Below, piece after piece: positions 1 to 8,126 of a stretch of 64,000 nt of DNA. The notes beneath the pieces were generated by a model, which was not told the DNA's origin, did no database searches, and saw nothing but the letters and a program-made list of their open reading frames with translations. Position 1 is the stretch's first letter; each line of letters opens with the position of its first letter. Source of the DNA: Sedimentibacter sp. MB35-C1 (GTDB lineage: Bacteria > Bacillota > Clostridia > Tissierellales > Sedimentibacteraceae); assembly GCF_030913635.1 (NCBI RefSeq), contig NZ_CP133188.1:2852001-2916000 (forward strand), read 5' to 3'. Made by a program: the position numbers and the translations under genes.

Positions 1-829
1 TTTGATCTTCCAAGTCTTTTCCTAAGCTGTTAATATCAGCGCGGTTTTCTCTGCCGGAATAATTTTGTATTTTTCCCTGCATTTCCACAAAGTGATCCGA
101 GGGCTTTGCATCCAATTCTTTTTTTATGAGGTTTAATGAATACTCATAGTGATTATATGCATTTTTTTGCTGTCCCTGTGCAAGCATTGCTTCCATTAAG
201 CTTATATGTATATTCTCCTCGTAAGGTTCAACAAGAATAGCTTCTTCGCATAATGTAGTGATTTTTTCATTATCATTTTTTTCTTTTAGCAAATCTATCA
301 GCTTGTACAGTGTTTTTAAATAAAGGCGTTGGTAGTAGTTCCTTGTAGGCACAAGCCAGACTTCATATGCATTATCTGACAAGTACAGTCCACTATACAT
401 TGAAATTGCTTTTTCATATAATTCAACTGACCTGCTGGCATTAGATTCGTATTCATCATCAGCATGCTTAATAAGGCTTTCAAATTCTTCAATATCAATA
501 ACTGTCTCGTCTCCCACTTCCATGCAATAGTATCCGCTCGTGAAACTGATTGTCAAATAGCCTGTTTCCTTTGTCTCTTCAGGCAACATTAGCTTTATTG
601 CTTTTCTCAGTCTGAATATTTGAGTCCGCAACATGTTTTTAGGGTCGTCAGATTCACTATCAAAAAATAAGTTATCAATAATTGTCTCGGGCAACAGTTT
701 TTTATTTCTGAATGTGAGAAAATATTCAAATAATTTGTTCAGCTTGTAGGTACGGCTTGATTTCTTAAGAATAGATTTGCCATTCATTTTCAAATCAAAC
801 CCGCCCAATGTATTTACGCAAAGTTTCAT
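1..829 (-). CDS. BTAD/SARP-type transcriptional regulator, C-terminus outside window
   Basis: The reading frame begins at ATG 829 and runs out of the window, leaving about 276 residues. The start is supported by a GGGGG ribosome site seven bases upstream. The first ~100 residues look like a winged-helix DNA-binding domain (begins MKLCVNTLGGFDLKMNGKS, then a section rich in Arg and Leu around MLRTQIFRLRKAIKLML). This is followed by alpha-helical TPR-like repeats (YEKAISMYSGLYL, LCEEAILVEPYEENIHISLMEAMLAQ) typical of the bacterial transcriptional activator domain. That order matches SARP/AfsR-like regulators, which bind direct repeats next to the -35 box of their targets. It lies 81 bp after the helicase gene on the same strand. 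The target genes cannot be told, and whether an ATPase or other domain follows is unknown. Confidence 0.75.
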   Translation of the reverse strand, partial: MKLCVNTLGGFDLKMNGKSILKKSSRTYKLNKLFEYFLTFRNKKLLPETIIDNLFFDSESDDPKNMLRTQIFRLRKAIKLMLPEETKETGYLTISFTSGYYCMEVGDETVIDIEEFESLIKHADDEYESNASRSVELYEKAISMYSGLYLSDNAYEVWLVPTRNYYQRLYLKTLYKLIDLLKEKNDNEKITTLCEEAILVEPYEENIHISLMEAMLAQGQQKNAYNHYEYSLNLIKKELDAKPSDHFVEMQGKIQNYSGRENRADINSLGKDLEDQ

Positions 830-910
830 ATTGTTCCCCCATGTGCAACTTTTACATTTTATTCCATTATAAATGTTATTTTTATATTTTTCAACAAAAA
901 AGATAAAATT

Positions 911-2788
911 TTAGGTATAATTTTTCTTATTACATTTTATTAATTCATTTACAAACAAGGACGGTTTTCCCGGCACAAGAATATTTAATTTCTTTTTAGC
1001 TCTTGTCATTGCAACATAAAATACACGCCGTTCCTCCTCCAGCATCTTTTCATATTCTTCAACCGGCATACTGCGTTTTTCGGAAGGAAATTCTCCTTCA
1101 ATATTGTCAATTATATATACGATATCATATTCCAGCCCTTTTGCACTGTGGATTGTTGACAATGTAACGTTCGAGCCTTCATTTTCCGAAGCCTCTTTTA
1201 TTACGCTCTGTAAATTATAGATTTTTTCTGTAAATTCTTTGATGTTTGAACAGTACGAGCCTATTTCTTCGAGTATTTCTATTATGTGCAGTGAATTTGC
1301 CATATTGTTTCTACCTTCATCCTGCATTCTTTCAATATATTTGATGTATTCTAGATCCAGCTTAATAAACCTTACAGCATCATCCGGCCTTAATTTATTT
1401 ATATAGTTAATATCATTTTTAAATTGACTAATTTTATCGTATACATAATAATCAAAGTACTTGTAATTATCTAAAATATCAAACACAGTAAGATCGTCTC
1501 TGTCACTTTCCATAACAATTTTGCACATACCTTTTGTAAAATATGTATAACTCTTATAGTAAATTCTTGCAAAGGACTCTCTGTCCTTGGGATTAAGTGA
1601 CAGTTTCAAAAATGCAATGATATCATGCAGCACAGGGCTGCTAAAAAATTTAGTTCTGTCTTCTTTTATATAAAAGTCCGTTTTACTTTCATTAAAATTA
1701 ATAGCAAGAGTCATTGATGACATATTGTATCTATACAGTATTCCCACTGACTCGCTTTTCATCTCCGACAACTCATCTGCTATAAGCTTAGCCTGTTCTG
1801 CTCTCGAACTTACTTTTATAATATTTATTTCATTTATTCTCTCGTTGTTGGTATCTATAGTCTTCCTGTATCTTCCTTTGTTTTTTTCAATAAAGTTGCT
1901 GGCTCCTTCAACTATGTTTTTATCCGATCTGTAATTTTTATCCAGATAAAATATTTGACCATCCTTGTACATGTCTTTGAAATTAAGCATAAAATCAGGA
2001 TAACTTCCTCTGAATGAATATATTGCCTGGTCGTCATCACCAACCATAAATAGGTTGTTATTTGAAATCAATTTTATGATTTCGTGCTGAATTTTGGAAG
2101 TATCCTGCATTTCATCTATCTGAATATACTGAAATGTATTTTTTATATATTCTCTGAAATATTCAGAGTTCAAAATAATCTTGTACGCATACAGCAGCAT
2201 GTCATCAAAATCAATCAACGCCTTTTTGGATTTATATGTTTTGTACGCTTCGTAAATTTTATCAAAACCTTTTATTTCTATTCCATAATCCTTGTGCTCA
2301 GCAGGATTAATCATCATGTTATCCACATAACTTATTGTTGATGCAAGATTTTCTATTTCTTCATCGTTGACAAAGTTAAAATAGGATTTTGAATAATGAT
2401 GCTTCAGGATTTCTCCCAGTACTTGGTAATTATTTGTCAACAAATCAAAATCAATGCCCTTTCTTTTATAAAAACTTCTCACAATTTTATAAGAAAAGGC
2501 ATGAATTGTTGAAAATTCGGTTCTTGATTTATATCTACCTCCAAAAAAATCCTGAAACCTTTCTTTCATGTCATTAGCGGCCATCTTTGAAAATGTTATG
2601 GTAAGAATTTTTTTGTGACATCTGTTTTCATAAAGCAGTTTCCCAGCTCTGGCAATAGCAACAGTCGTCTTTCCTGATCCTGCAGTTGAAAGAACCAGAG
2701 CATTGCCTCTGTCAAAGGATACAGCCTCAATCTGCTGATTGTTTAATTTTACTCCGTTAATAGTATTCAAAAAATCAAAGTAATCCAT
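911..2788 (-). CDS. UvrD/PcrA-like superfamily 1 DNA helicase
   Basis: A 625-residue ATP-dependent 3'-5' DNA helicase of the UvrD/PcrA/Rep group. Motif I is TAGSGKTT at residues 35-42; motif Ia is ITFSKMAANDMKER; motif II is DEMQDTS around 225-231, with Met where most members have Tyr or Phe; motif III is VGDDDQAIYSFRGS; motif V contains TIHSAKGLEYDIVYI; motif VI is RRVFYVAMTRAKKKL. It is shorter than PcrA (about 720 residues) because it stops soon after motif VI and lacks the long C-terminal tail that binds RNA polymerase, so it is probably a divergent PcrA-like helicase rather than the main PcrA. A GGGAGC ribosome site precedes ATG 2788. Its role would be in DNA repair, recombination or displacement of bound proteins. 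Confidence 0.88.
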   Translation of the reverse strand: MDYFDFLNTINGVKLNNQQIEAVSFDRGNALVLSTAGSGKTTVAIARAGKLLYENRCHKKILTITFSKMAANDMKERFQDFFGGRYKSRTEFSTIHAFSYKIVRSFYKRKGIDFDLLTNNYQVLGEILKHHYSKSYFNFVNDEEIENLASTISYVDNMMINPAEHKDYGIEIKGFDKIYEAYKTYKSKKALIDFDDMLLYAYKIILNSEYFREYIKNTFQYIQIDEMQDTSKIQHEIIKLISNNNLFMVGDDDQAIYSFRGSYPDFMLNFKDMYKDGQIFYLDKNYRSDKNIVEGASNFIEKNKGRYRKTIDTNNERINEINIIKVSSRAEQAKLIADELSEMKSESVGILYRYNMSSMTLAINFNESKTDFYIKEDRTKFFSSPVLHDIIAFLKLSLNPKDRESFARIYYKSYTYFTKGMCKIVMESDRDDLTVFDILDNYKYFDYYVYDKISQFKNDINYINKLRPDDAVRFIKLDLEYIKYIERMQDEGRNNMANSLHIIEILEEIGSYCSNIKEFTEKIYNLQSVIKEASENEGSNVTLSTIHSAKGLEYDIVYIIDNIEGEFPSEKRSMPVEEYEKMLEEERRVFYVAMTRAKKKLNILVPGKPSLFVNELIKCNKKNYT

Positions 2789-2847
2789 ATAGCTCCCGTT
2801 TTTATCTCAATTACACCTCATAAAGTGCTGTAAGTTCTATTGTCAGT

Positions 2848-3279
2848 TCATTCTTCAAATTTTCTTACTAATTCATCAAATAGTTCTGCAGTTTTTATCT
2901 TTACCGGATAGCAACCTTCAGTTTCACTTCTGTGGTGAGCCTTTATGCATGTGCATTCCAGGGAACCAAATTCTTTTTCAAAATCCTGAACAAAAGACTT
3001 AATTACTTCTTTCATTGTATCGTTCGTTGATGGTTTATCTTCTGTAAACATAACTCCCAGTGCAGCAACAGCTCCCAAAAGTGCTCCGCAAGTCTTCTCT
3101 GACTGCAACCCTCCGCCAAATGGACATACGGCCTTTATAATTTTCTCATCAAGCTCCAGCTTGTACCTTTCATTTGCAGCCATCATAATAATTTCAGCAC
3201 AATTATTATGATAAAATGGTCTTTGTTCCTCGGGATAAGCAAGCTCAAGCTTATTTAATTTGTCTACTGTTTTCTTCAT
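2848..3279 (-). CDS. C-GCAxxG-C-C family putative redox protein
   Basis: A 143-residue soluble protein with the spaced cysteine pattern that defines the C-GCAxxG-C-C family: Cys near residue 27 (NNCAEII), Cys in AVCPFGGG, the core CGALLGAVAALG, Cys in ECTCIKAHHR and Cys in EGCYPVK. Family members are small, common in anaerobes, and presumed to bind a metal or take part in redox chemistry; no reaction is established. The gene follows a 36-codon membrane peptide gene by 8 bp, and the GAGG ribosome site lies in that gap, so the two are probably cotranscribed. The identification is secure at family level; the function is unknown. Confidence 0.8.
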   Translation of the reverse strand: MKKTVDKLNKLELAYPEEQRPFYHNNCAEIIMMAANERYKLELDEKIIKAVCPFGGGLQSEKTCGALLGAVAALGVMFTEDKPSTNDTMKEVIKSFVQDFEKEFGSLECTCIKAHHRSETEGCYPVKIKTAELFDELVRKFEE

Positions 3280-3287
3280 ACATACCT

Positions 3288-3398
3288 CTACATAAGATAT
3301 ATCAGCATGCTCATAAATGCTGTTATAATCATTCCTCCCGCCAATACAAGGCAGACAATTCTCATAAATGTATTTGATCTTTTACTATACTTGTTCAT
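3288..3398 (-). CDS. 36-residue single-pass membrane peptide
   Basis: A short frame beginning MNKYSKRSNTFMRIVCLVLA and ending MSMLIYLM. It has a basic N-terminus followed by one hydrophobic segment of about 22 residues. A strong ribosome site (GGAGGG, seven bases before ATG 3398) and tight spacing to the next gene argue that it is translated. It resembles the small single-helix membrane proteins of Firmicutes such as the Prli42/DUF4044 type only in size and layout; I cannot assign it to either. It may be a membrane-associated regulator or a subunit of an unidentified complex. Confidence 0.55.
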   Translation of the reverse strand: MNKYSKRSNTFMRIVCLVLAGGMIITAFMSMLIYLM

Positions 3399-3509
3399 TT
3401 TATCCCTCCATAATTTTTACATATTAATGATATATATTTTATCATATTAATTTTAATTTTAATAGGTTGAAGTTTAATTAATTTTATTTGTAATTTATTT
3501 TTGTTAGTG

Positions 3510-3575
3510 TATAATTGTTAGTATACAGTCTGAACCTGTTGAAGGGAAGCCCTCAGCAGAGCATATTCGAGGTTA
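3510..3575 (+). promoter_or_regulatory. Promoter and structured leader that may hide the ribosome site
   Basis: A TATAAT -10 box lies at 3510-3515; the -35 region is weak. The predicted short leader folds into a stem at 3536-3559 (CTGTTGA(A)GGG against CCCTCAGCAG, loop AAG). This is enclosed by a short stem, AACC at 3533-3536 with GGTT at 3571-3574. The second strand of the outer stem is the Shine-Dalgarno region (GAGGTT) of the next gene. It does not match a riboswitch class that I know. Confidence 0.4.
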
Positions 3576-3582
3576 ATATATT

Positions 3583-4455
3583 ATGATATATAATAAAATA
3601 AAGAAGTCAAAACGTAAAAAAACAACAGCAGCTTTAATCGTAGTTATTGCGATATTTATTATCATCTCGGTAATGGAAGCAATAATCGAACCTGAAGGAT
3701 ATGTAAGACCGGACTATCCTGAAACTGATATTTCATCAATATTAGAAAAGGATAGCTTAACCCAGGAGGACTACAAGAAACTGTTCTACCAAACAGGGCT
3801 TGGAAAAACTGCCGTAGATGAAATACTAAAATCTGAAGGTGGAAAATTAAAATTAATTAAATTTCAGCAGAATTTTTTTAATAATATTAATGTATTATGT
3901 GAAAAAATAGGAATAATAACCAGTCAGGAATCTATTGTTAATGATGAGGGCAATCCGGCTTACGGCTTTGACCTGGCTCCGTTTAAAAATGGATATGTGC
4001 TTATAACAAAAGCCACCCACTCCATAGGTTGGCGTCATGGACACGCAGCCATAGTAACAGATGCAGAAAACAATGAAACCTTGGAAGCTGTAATCCTTGG
4101 AAGCAATACAAGGTTTCAAAATATAAACAAATGGAGAGTGTATCCGTCATTTATAATGCTTAAATTGAAAGATACATCTCAAGATTCTCTAAATGAAATA
4201 GCTGAATTCGCAAAGAAAAATTTAAATAATATTACTTACGGCCTCACTATAGGGCTAACCAGCAAAAAAAATCCCAGTCCTAAAGATATAAGTTCAACAC
4301 AGTGCTCACACCTTGTGTGGTACCCTTTCATGCAATTTGGATATGATACCGACTCTGACGGATCATGGCTGGTAACACCTAAAGATATTGCAAACAGTGA
4401 CTTGTTTGAAGTTGTGCAAATATACGGTGTCGATCCCAAAGAGATTTGGCCTTAA
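3583..4455 (+). CDS. YiiX/YebB-like NlpC/P60 family cysteine hydrolase, membrane-anchored
   Basis: A 290-residue protein with a basic N-terminus and one hydrophobic segment at residues 16-33, which probably anchors it outside the membrane or acts as an uncleaved signal. The catalytic part resembles the circularly permuted NlpC/P60 (YiiX-like) fold: the histidine comes first in GWRHGHAAIVTD (His154) and the nucleophile comes later in STQCSHLVW (Cys241). That reversed order distinguishes this group from ordinary NlpC/P60 peptidases. Members act on peptidoglycan peptides or on acylated substrates; the substrate here is not known. It is transcribed alone, opposite to both neighbours, and ends at a bidirectional terminator. 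Confidence 0.75.
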   Translation: MIYNKIKKSKRKKTTAALIVVIAIFIIISVMEAIIEPEGYVRPDYPETDISSILEKDSLTQEDYKKLFYQTGLGKTAVDEILKSEGGKLKLIKFQQNFFNNINVLCEKIGIITSQESIVNDEGNPAYGFDLAPFKNGYVLITKATHSIGWRHGHAAIVTDAENNETLEAVILGSNTRFQNINKWRVYPSFIMLKLKDTSQDSLNEIAEFAKKNLNNITYGLTIGLTSKKNPSPKDISSTQCSHLVWYPFMQFGYDTDSDGSWLVTPKDIANSDLFEVVQIYGVDPKEIWP

Positions 4456-4501
4456 ACGATTTAACCTTCAAATTATTTACAGCATTATGCAGCTACTGTA
4501 A

Positions 4502-4545
4502 AGCATAAAAAAAGCACTTCATAAAGAAATGCCTTTTTTTATGCT
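4502..4545. terminator. Bidirectional terminator between converging genes
   Basis: A long inverted repeat (AGCATAAAAAAAG... against ...CTTTTTTTATGCT) with A/T tracts on both sides. It serves the rightward YiiX-like gene and the leftward efp/CD1247-domain unit, whose stop codon is at 4549. Confidence 0.75.
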
Positions 4546-4548
4546 ATA

Positions 4549-4899
4549 TTAATCTTCTTTTTCTGTTGTGTCCATACTTTCAAAGTCATCGTAATCATCA
4601 TATTCATCATCAAAATCAAAATCATAGTCATCATCGTAGTCTTGATAATCGTCATCTTCTTCTCCGATTTCAAGGTCACCGAACAATTCTTCTTCTACAG
4701 TTGATAAATCTTCATCCAATAAATCTAAGTACTCGTTAACTTCATCTTGTTCTTCAACTATGTCACTCATTGCATCGGCAATTTCTTCAACTACATCCAT
4801 CATAGCATTGAATAATTTGCCTTCCTTTGTGTCAGCCTTAACATCCAATCCATCAGCCAACCCTCTTAAATAAGAAATCTTTTCATACAAAAAATCCAT
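4549..4899 (-). CDS. CD1247 N-terminal-domain acidic protein
   Basis: A 116-residue protein whose first ~60 residues (MDFLYEKISYLRGLADGLDV, then a helical VVEEIADAMSDIVEEQDEVNEYL) match the clostridial CD1247 N-terminal domain as I remember it. The last ~45 residues are an extremely acidic, low-complexity tail of Asp, Glu and Tyr. It lies 11 bp behind efp, an arrangement that recurs in Clostridia, so a link to translation is possible but unproven. The tail suggests a disordered region that contacts basic partners such as ribosomal proteins or RNA-binding proteins; that is inference. Confidence 0.7.
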   Translation of the reverse strand: MDFLYEKISYLRGLADGLDVKADTKEGKLFNAMMDVVEEIADAMSDIVEEQDEVNEYLDLLDEDLSTVEEELFGDLEIGEEDDDYQDYDDDYDFDFDDEYDDYDDFESMDTTEKED

Positions 4900-4910
4900 G
4901 ACTTACCTCC

Positions 4911-5468
4911 TTAAACTCTTGATAGATATTCACCTGTTCTGGTGTCAATCTTGATTTTATCACCTATCTCAACAAACAGAGGTACGTTTATTTTTGCCCC
5001 TGTTTCGACTATAGCAGGTTTGTTGGCACCGGTAGCTGTATCTCCCTTGAAGCCAGGTTCTGTTTCCTTTACTTCAAGCTCAACAAAGTTTGGTGCTGTT
5101 ACTTCAAATGGCTTGCCTTCATAGAACCTCATCTGGGCAAAATCATTCTCTTTGATATATATAACAGCTTCCGCAACCTGATCATGATTTAATGGGATTT
5201 GTTCAAATGATTCAGGGTCCATAAAATAATATAATTCTCCGTCATTGTACAAATATTGCATATCCTTTGTTTCTATACGTGCTAGCGGGAATTTTTCAGT
5301 TGGGTTGAATGTTTCTTCTCTTATAGCTCCTGTTATAATATTTTTTAATTTAGTTCTGACAAAAGCTGCGCCTTTACCAGGTTTAACATGCTGAAAGTCT
5401 ACTATTTGCCACAACCCATTATTCCAAGATATAGTAATACCCTTTTTAAAATCACTTGCTGTAATCAT
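4911..5468 (-). CDS. efp: Translation elongation factor P
   Basis: A 185-residue protein, the usual length. EF-P binds between the P and E sites of stalled ribosomes and promotes peptide-bond formation at consecutive prolines. The start [20 protein letters not shown] and the KOW-like first domain are typical. The loop that is modified in many bacteria reads [14 protein letters not shown], with Lys32 at the tip. The C-terminal OB domain ends in [14 protein letters not shown], the expected signature. ATG 5468 follows a clear GGAGGAG ribosome site. It is transcribed with the downstream CD1247-domain gene. Confidence 0.97.
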   Translation of the reverse strand: MITASDFKKGITISWNNGLWQIVDFQHVKPGKGAAFVRTKLKNIITGAIREETFNPTEKFPLARIETKDMQYLYNDGELYYFMDPESFEQIPLNHDQVAEAVIYIKENDFAQMRFYEGKPFEVTAPNFVELEVKETEPGFKGDTATGANKPAIVETGAKINVPLFVEIGDKIKIDTRTGEYLSRV

Positions 5469-5512
5469 TAGTTGTCTCCTCCTTATGTATATTATAACCA
5501 GCAGTTTGCTGC

Positions 5513-5938
5513 TTATTCCAGTATAATCGTTCTTCCCGTAGCGGGAACAATGGTAACACTTTTCGAATCGTTAGTTTTTTTATCCACTATTGTAAAAGTG
5601 CCGGGATGAACAGGTATTCCCTCTATTGTAAAATACAAAACACCTCTTCCGGTATAGCTAATCGAATATCTGTTTTTAAATGAAACAACCTTAATATCCG
5701 AAGAACTCTTCCTTAAATAATATTTTCCATTATCAGAATCCACCAGCAAACTATATTGCGGAACAGGGCGCTTCATTGCTTCCATTTGAATGAAACGAAC
5801 ATCAGACAAAAATTCCCCCGACATTTTGTCCATATAACCAAAATCTGCAGCTATATGCGGAACACAAAACGCCAGAATAATGCCAATCAGAGAAAGCACT
5901 GTAATTACTTCGAAAAGAGTAAAGCCATAATTTTTCAC
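5513..5938 (-). CDS. GspH/FimT-like minor pseudopilin (second T4P unit)
   Basis: A 141-residue protein with a short basic leader (MKNYG), the prepilin peptidase site G/FTLFEV with the conserved Glu at position +5, and a hydrophobic alpha-1 segment containing the unusual pair CVP. The C-terminal half is beta-rich ([47 protein letters not shown]), as in GspH/FimT minor pilins that help start pilus assembly. It is the last gene of the second T4P unit, about 100 bp behind the preceding gene, and lies just upstream of efp. A counterpart of this gene is missing from the first T4P unit. Confidence 0.8.
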   Translation of the reverse strand: MKNYGFTLFEVITVLSLIGIILAFCVPHIAADFGYMDKMSGEFLSDVRFIQMEAMKRPVPQYSLLVDSDNGKYYLRKSSSDIKVVSFKNRYSISYTGRGVLYFTIEGIPVHPGTFTIVDKKTNDSKSVTIVPATGRTIILE

Positions 5939-6044
5939 AGTTCATCCTTCAAAGGATATAATTACATATCCCATTTTATAAATTAATTCAATATTTGTCA
6001 ATCTTTTAATTCTTCAATATGGTATATTTTAAAAAATATCTTAT

Positions 6045-6572
6045 CTAGCTATTTCTCATATAAATAATCTGGTCTGCTTCATACGACTGATTACCTTTTC
6101 TCAGCCTTATAGTTATTCTTAACGCTCTAGCCTCTGCGAATGTCTTTCCTTGGGGATACGGAGCAGCTTTCATCTCTGTTATATATCTACCCAGCTCAAC
6201 AGTTGCTGCATCATGCGAGTTTCCATTGCCATAATATATTCTATTATTTTTCACCACAAAGATATAACATAAATTCAATTGATCGTTATATAACAACGCC
6301 ATTTTTGAAATACTAAATTCTCTCTTTGAATTAATTACGCTTGCAGCCCCTTCTATTCGAATAAGTTCAATTTTTACTGACTCCATTATCCTTGTGGAAA
6401 TAAAATTTAATATATACTGTGATTGAAATTGAAGCTCAGATTCATTTGAGATTATCTCGAAATTACTTACGTTAGCATTAAACAGAGCCATAGCAAGAAT
6501 AATGACCACAAACATAATACCCATAGATATCAATAGCTCTATTAATGTATATCCTCTGTTATATCCAAGCAT
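6045..6572 (-). CDS. PilJ/GspJ-like minor prepilin (second unit)
   Basis: A 175-residue prepilin with leader MLGYNRG, cleavage site G/YTLIELL and a long hydrophobic N-terminal helix. After the helix comes FEIISNESELQFQSQYILNF, closely similar to the equivalent segment of the first-unit protein at 9872-10324 (YETINAESEVQYQSQYIINY). Both proteins end in QIIYMRNS or QVVYMRNS. They are therefore paralogues, and the second unit arose at least partly by duplication. It probably sits in the pilus tip or initiation complex. Tyr replaces the usual Phe at position +1, which prepilin methyltransferases usually tolerate. Confidence 0.8.
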   Translation of the reverse strand: MLGYNRGYTLIELLISMGIMFVVIILAMALFNANVSNFEIISNESELQFQSQYILNFISTRIMESVKIELIRIEGAASVINSKREFSISKMALLYNDQLNLCYIFVVKNNRIYYGNGNSHDAATVELGRYITEMKAAPYPQGKTFAEARALRITIRLRKGNQSYEADQIIYMRNS

Positions 6573-6584
6573 TTATACCTCTAA

Positions 6585-7148
6585 TTACATATCAAAATTT
6601 GTTATGTGAAGCAAATCAGAAATATCGGCAGTATTAGAAATAATGTCTAAATAATCAGGAACATATACAATAATATCCGCCGATGTTATTTTTATAATAC
6701 CTGATTCCGAAATATATTTTGAACTTACTCTAGCAATAAGCTCATCATTTACAAACATAAGTCTGCTTCCATTTAAAACAGATATTTGTGCATTAAAACA
6801 ATTCTCAACTTCATGCACTATCCTGCAGTCAACAACTTGCTTAAAATTATTTTTAAATACATCCGAAGCTCCATAAATATCGCCTGGTTCCGCCAAAAGA
6901 TATTCATCAGATTTGCTGATAGAATCCTCTACCGCTGAACAAATCAAATCATAAATCTCTTCATATGCATAATCCAAGCCGCCTTCAGATTTATAGAGTG
7001 CTCGTTTGTGTTCGCTGTTACTTTTCCTTATCCTGAATTGGCCCATTGATATGCTCAGACATGTTAATCCAAGCGTCGTTATAACTGCTGTTACAATAAT
7101 TATCAGCACTAACGCAGAGCCTCTGTTTTCAATTACTTTATTTTTCAT
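6585..7148 (-). CDS. PilX-like minor pilin (second unit)
   Basis: A 187-residue membrane-tethered protein. Its N-terminus, MKNKVIENRGSALVLIIIV, keeps a Gly-Ser-Ala-Leu-Val start of the hydrophobic helix instead of the classical GFTLIE, as in PilX/GspK-type minor pilins that lack Glu5. Residues around 30-55 (SMGQFRIRKSNSEHKRALYKSEGGLDYAYEEI) match the first-unit paralogue at 12934-15009 (KTNSDMKYSFYMSESGLDRAYAEAY). The latter is more than three times longer, so this copy is the minimal form. It overlaps no neighbour and lies 12 bp upstream of the pilJ-like gene. Confidence 0.7.
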   Translation of the reverse strand: MKNKVIENRGSALVLIIIVTAVITTLGLTCLSISMGQFRIRKSNSEHKRALYKSEGGLDYAYEEIYDLICSAVEDSISKSDEYLLAEPGDIYGASDVFKNNFKQVVDCRIVHEVENCFNAQISVLNGSRLMFVNDELIARVSSKYISESGIIKITSADIIVYVPDYLDIISNTADISDLLHITNFDM

Positions 7149-7155
7149 AATCTTG

Positions 7156-7548
7156 TCAATAATAAATAAGCTTGCTCCCTATTAATGAATTTACGACTTC
7201 TCCCTCATAAGTTATATAGACCTCTATTGAATATAAAAAATCTCTTTCTGGTTCAATTATTATAACAGCACCGTAGTCTTCGCCAGATTGAGCTACAATC
7301 CGTTTATAACAACCATCGTCAGAATCATATATATATCCCGAAAGTTCAATTTCATCCATTGCTTTTATCTCTTCCATATATTTTTGAGCCGCCAAAAATG
7401 ATTTATATTCCCTGCTGCTTTCTATGTTCAATCTTGCTGACATCACAAACAATGTCATTATAGGCGCTATCACCATACCAAGCACAGCAATAGATATAAT
7501 GACCTCAGCTAACGTAAATCCACAAGCTTTTAATAAACACTTTCTCAT
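7156..7548 (-). CDS. PilV/GspI-like minor prepilin (second unit)
   Basis: A 130-residue prepilin with leader MRKCLLKACG, cleavage site G/FTLAEVI and a hydrophobic helix. It is followed by SREYKSFLAAQKYMEEIKAM, which parallels SETKYKAIQLAQKYMEDIKS in the first-unit paralogue at 15030-15710. Two starts are possible: a GTG at 7563 that overlaps the preceding pilO-like gene, or ATG at 7548. I prefer the ATG because it gives a leader of ordinary length; no strong ribosome site separates the two, so translation is probably coupled to pilO. It is probably part of the initiating minor-pilin complex. Confidence 0.75.
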   Translation of the reverse strand: MRKCLLKACGFTLAEVIISIAVLGMVIAPIMTLFVMSARLNIESSREYKSFLAAQKYMEEIKAMDEIELSGYIYDSDDGCYKRIVAQSGEDYGAVIIIEPERDFLYSIEVYITYEGEVVNSLIGSKLIYY

Positions 7549-7553
7549 TTTAC

Positions 7554-8126
7554 TTAATTCCACAAAACAGCATAGAAATTTAGATTCATAGTACCGTGAA
7601 CATTATCACCAGTCCATGACAATAAATTTATATCTGTTATAGCAATATTTTTATTATTGTTAGAAATGTTATCTATAAATTCAATTAAACTGTCGCAATG
7701 ACCGGTGAACTCAATCATAGCACCTATTTTTAACGCAGAATTCTCTGTTTTTTCTTCGATAATTTCGTCTGTACTCTGATTATCCAATGAAACAGGCATA
7801 GATTCTGAAAAGACAATCTTGGAAACATCTATTTTGCTCTTTTGTGCATACAAGGATAAGTCGGAAATTATTTCTTCAGGATAAATTTCTGCTGGTATCT
7901 CTATTTTTTCCATCTCATTCTTAAGAAACACTTTCTTTTCAACCAAAGAATCTACAACATCAAAATTTTCCTTCATATTGAAATATTCTTCGCTTATTCT
8001 TTCGAAAGCCTCTTTCTTTGAATATAAACTTATAAATTGTTTGTGCGGAAAAAATCCATAAAATATAACTACAGCAATTATAAATGCTAAAACTATTAAT
8101 AAGACTTTGAATTTCTTACTTTTCAT
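7554..8126 (-). CDS. pilO: PilO-like T4P assembly protein (second unit)
   Basis: A 190-residue bitopic inner-membrane protein: a short basic N-terminus, one transmembrane helix (VLLIVLAFIIAVVIFYGFF), a coiled-coil stretch (FERISEEYFNMKENFDVVDSLVEKKVFLKNEMEKI) and a small ferredoxin-like C-terminal domain ending MNLNFYAVLWN. The equivalent end in the first-unit PilO is MTMNFYEVPKP. PilO pairs with PilN and transmits force from the cytoplasmic motor to the growing pilus. It overlaps the stop of pilMN by 11 bp. Confidence 0.75.
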   Translation of the reverse strand: MKSKKFKVLLIVLAFIIAVVIFYGFFPHKQFISLYSKKEAFERISEEYFNMKENFDVVDSLVEKKVFLKNEMEKIEIPAEIYPEEIISDLSLYAQKSKIDVSKIVFSESMPVSLDNQSTDEIIEEKTENSALKIGAMIEFTGHCDSLIEFIDNISNNNKNIAITDINLLSWTGDNVHGTMNLNFYAVLWN

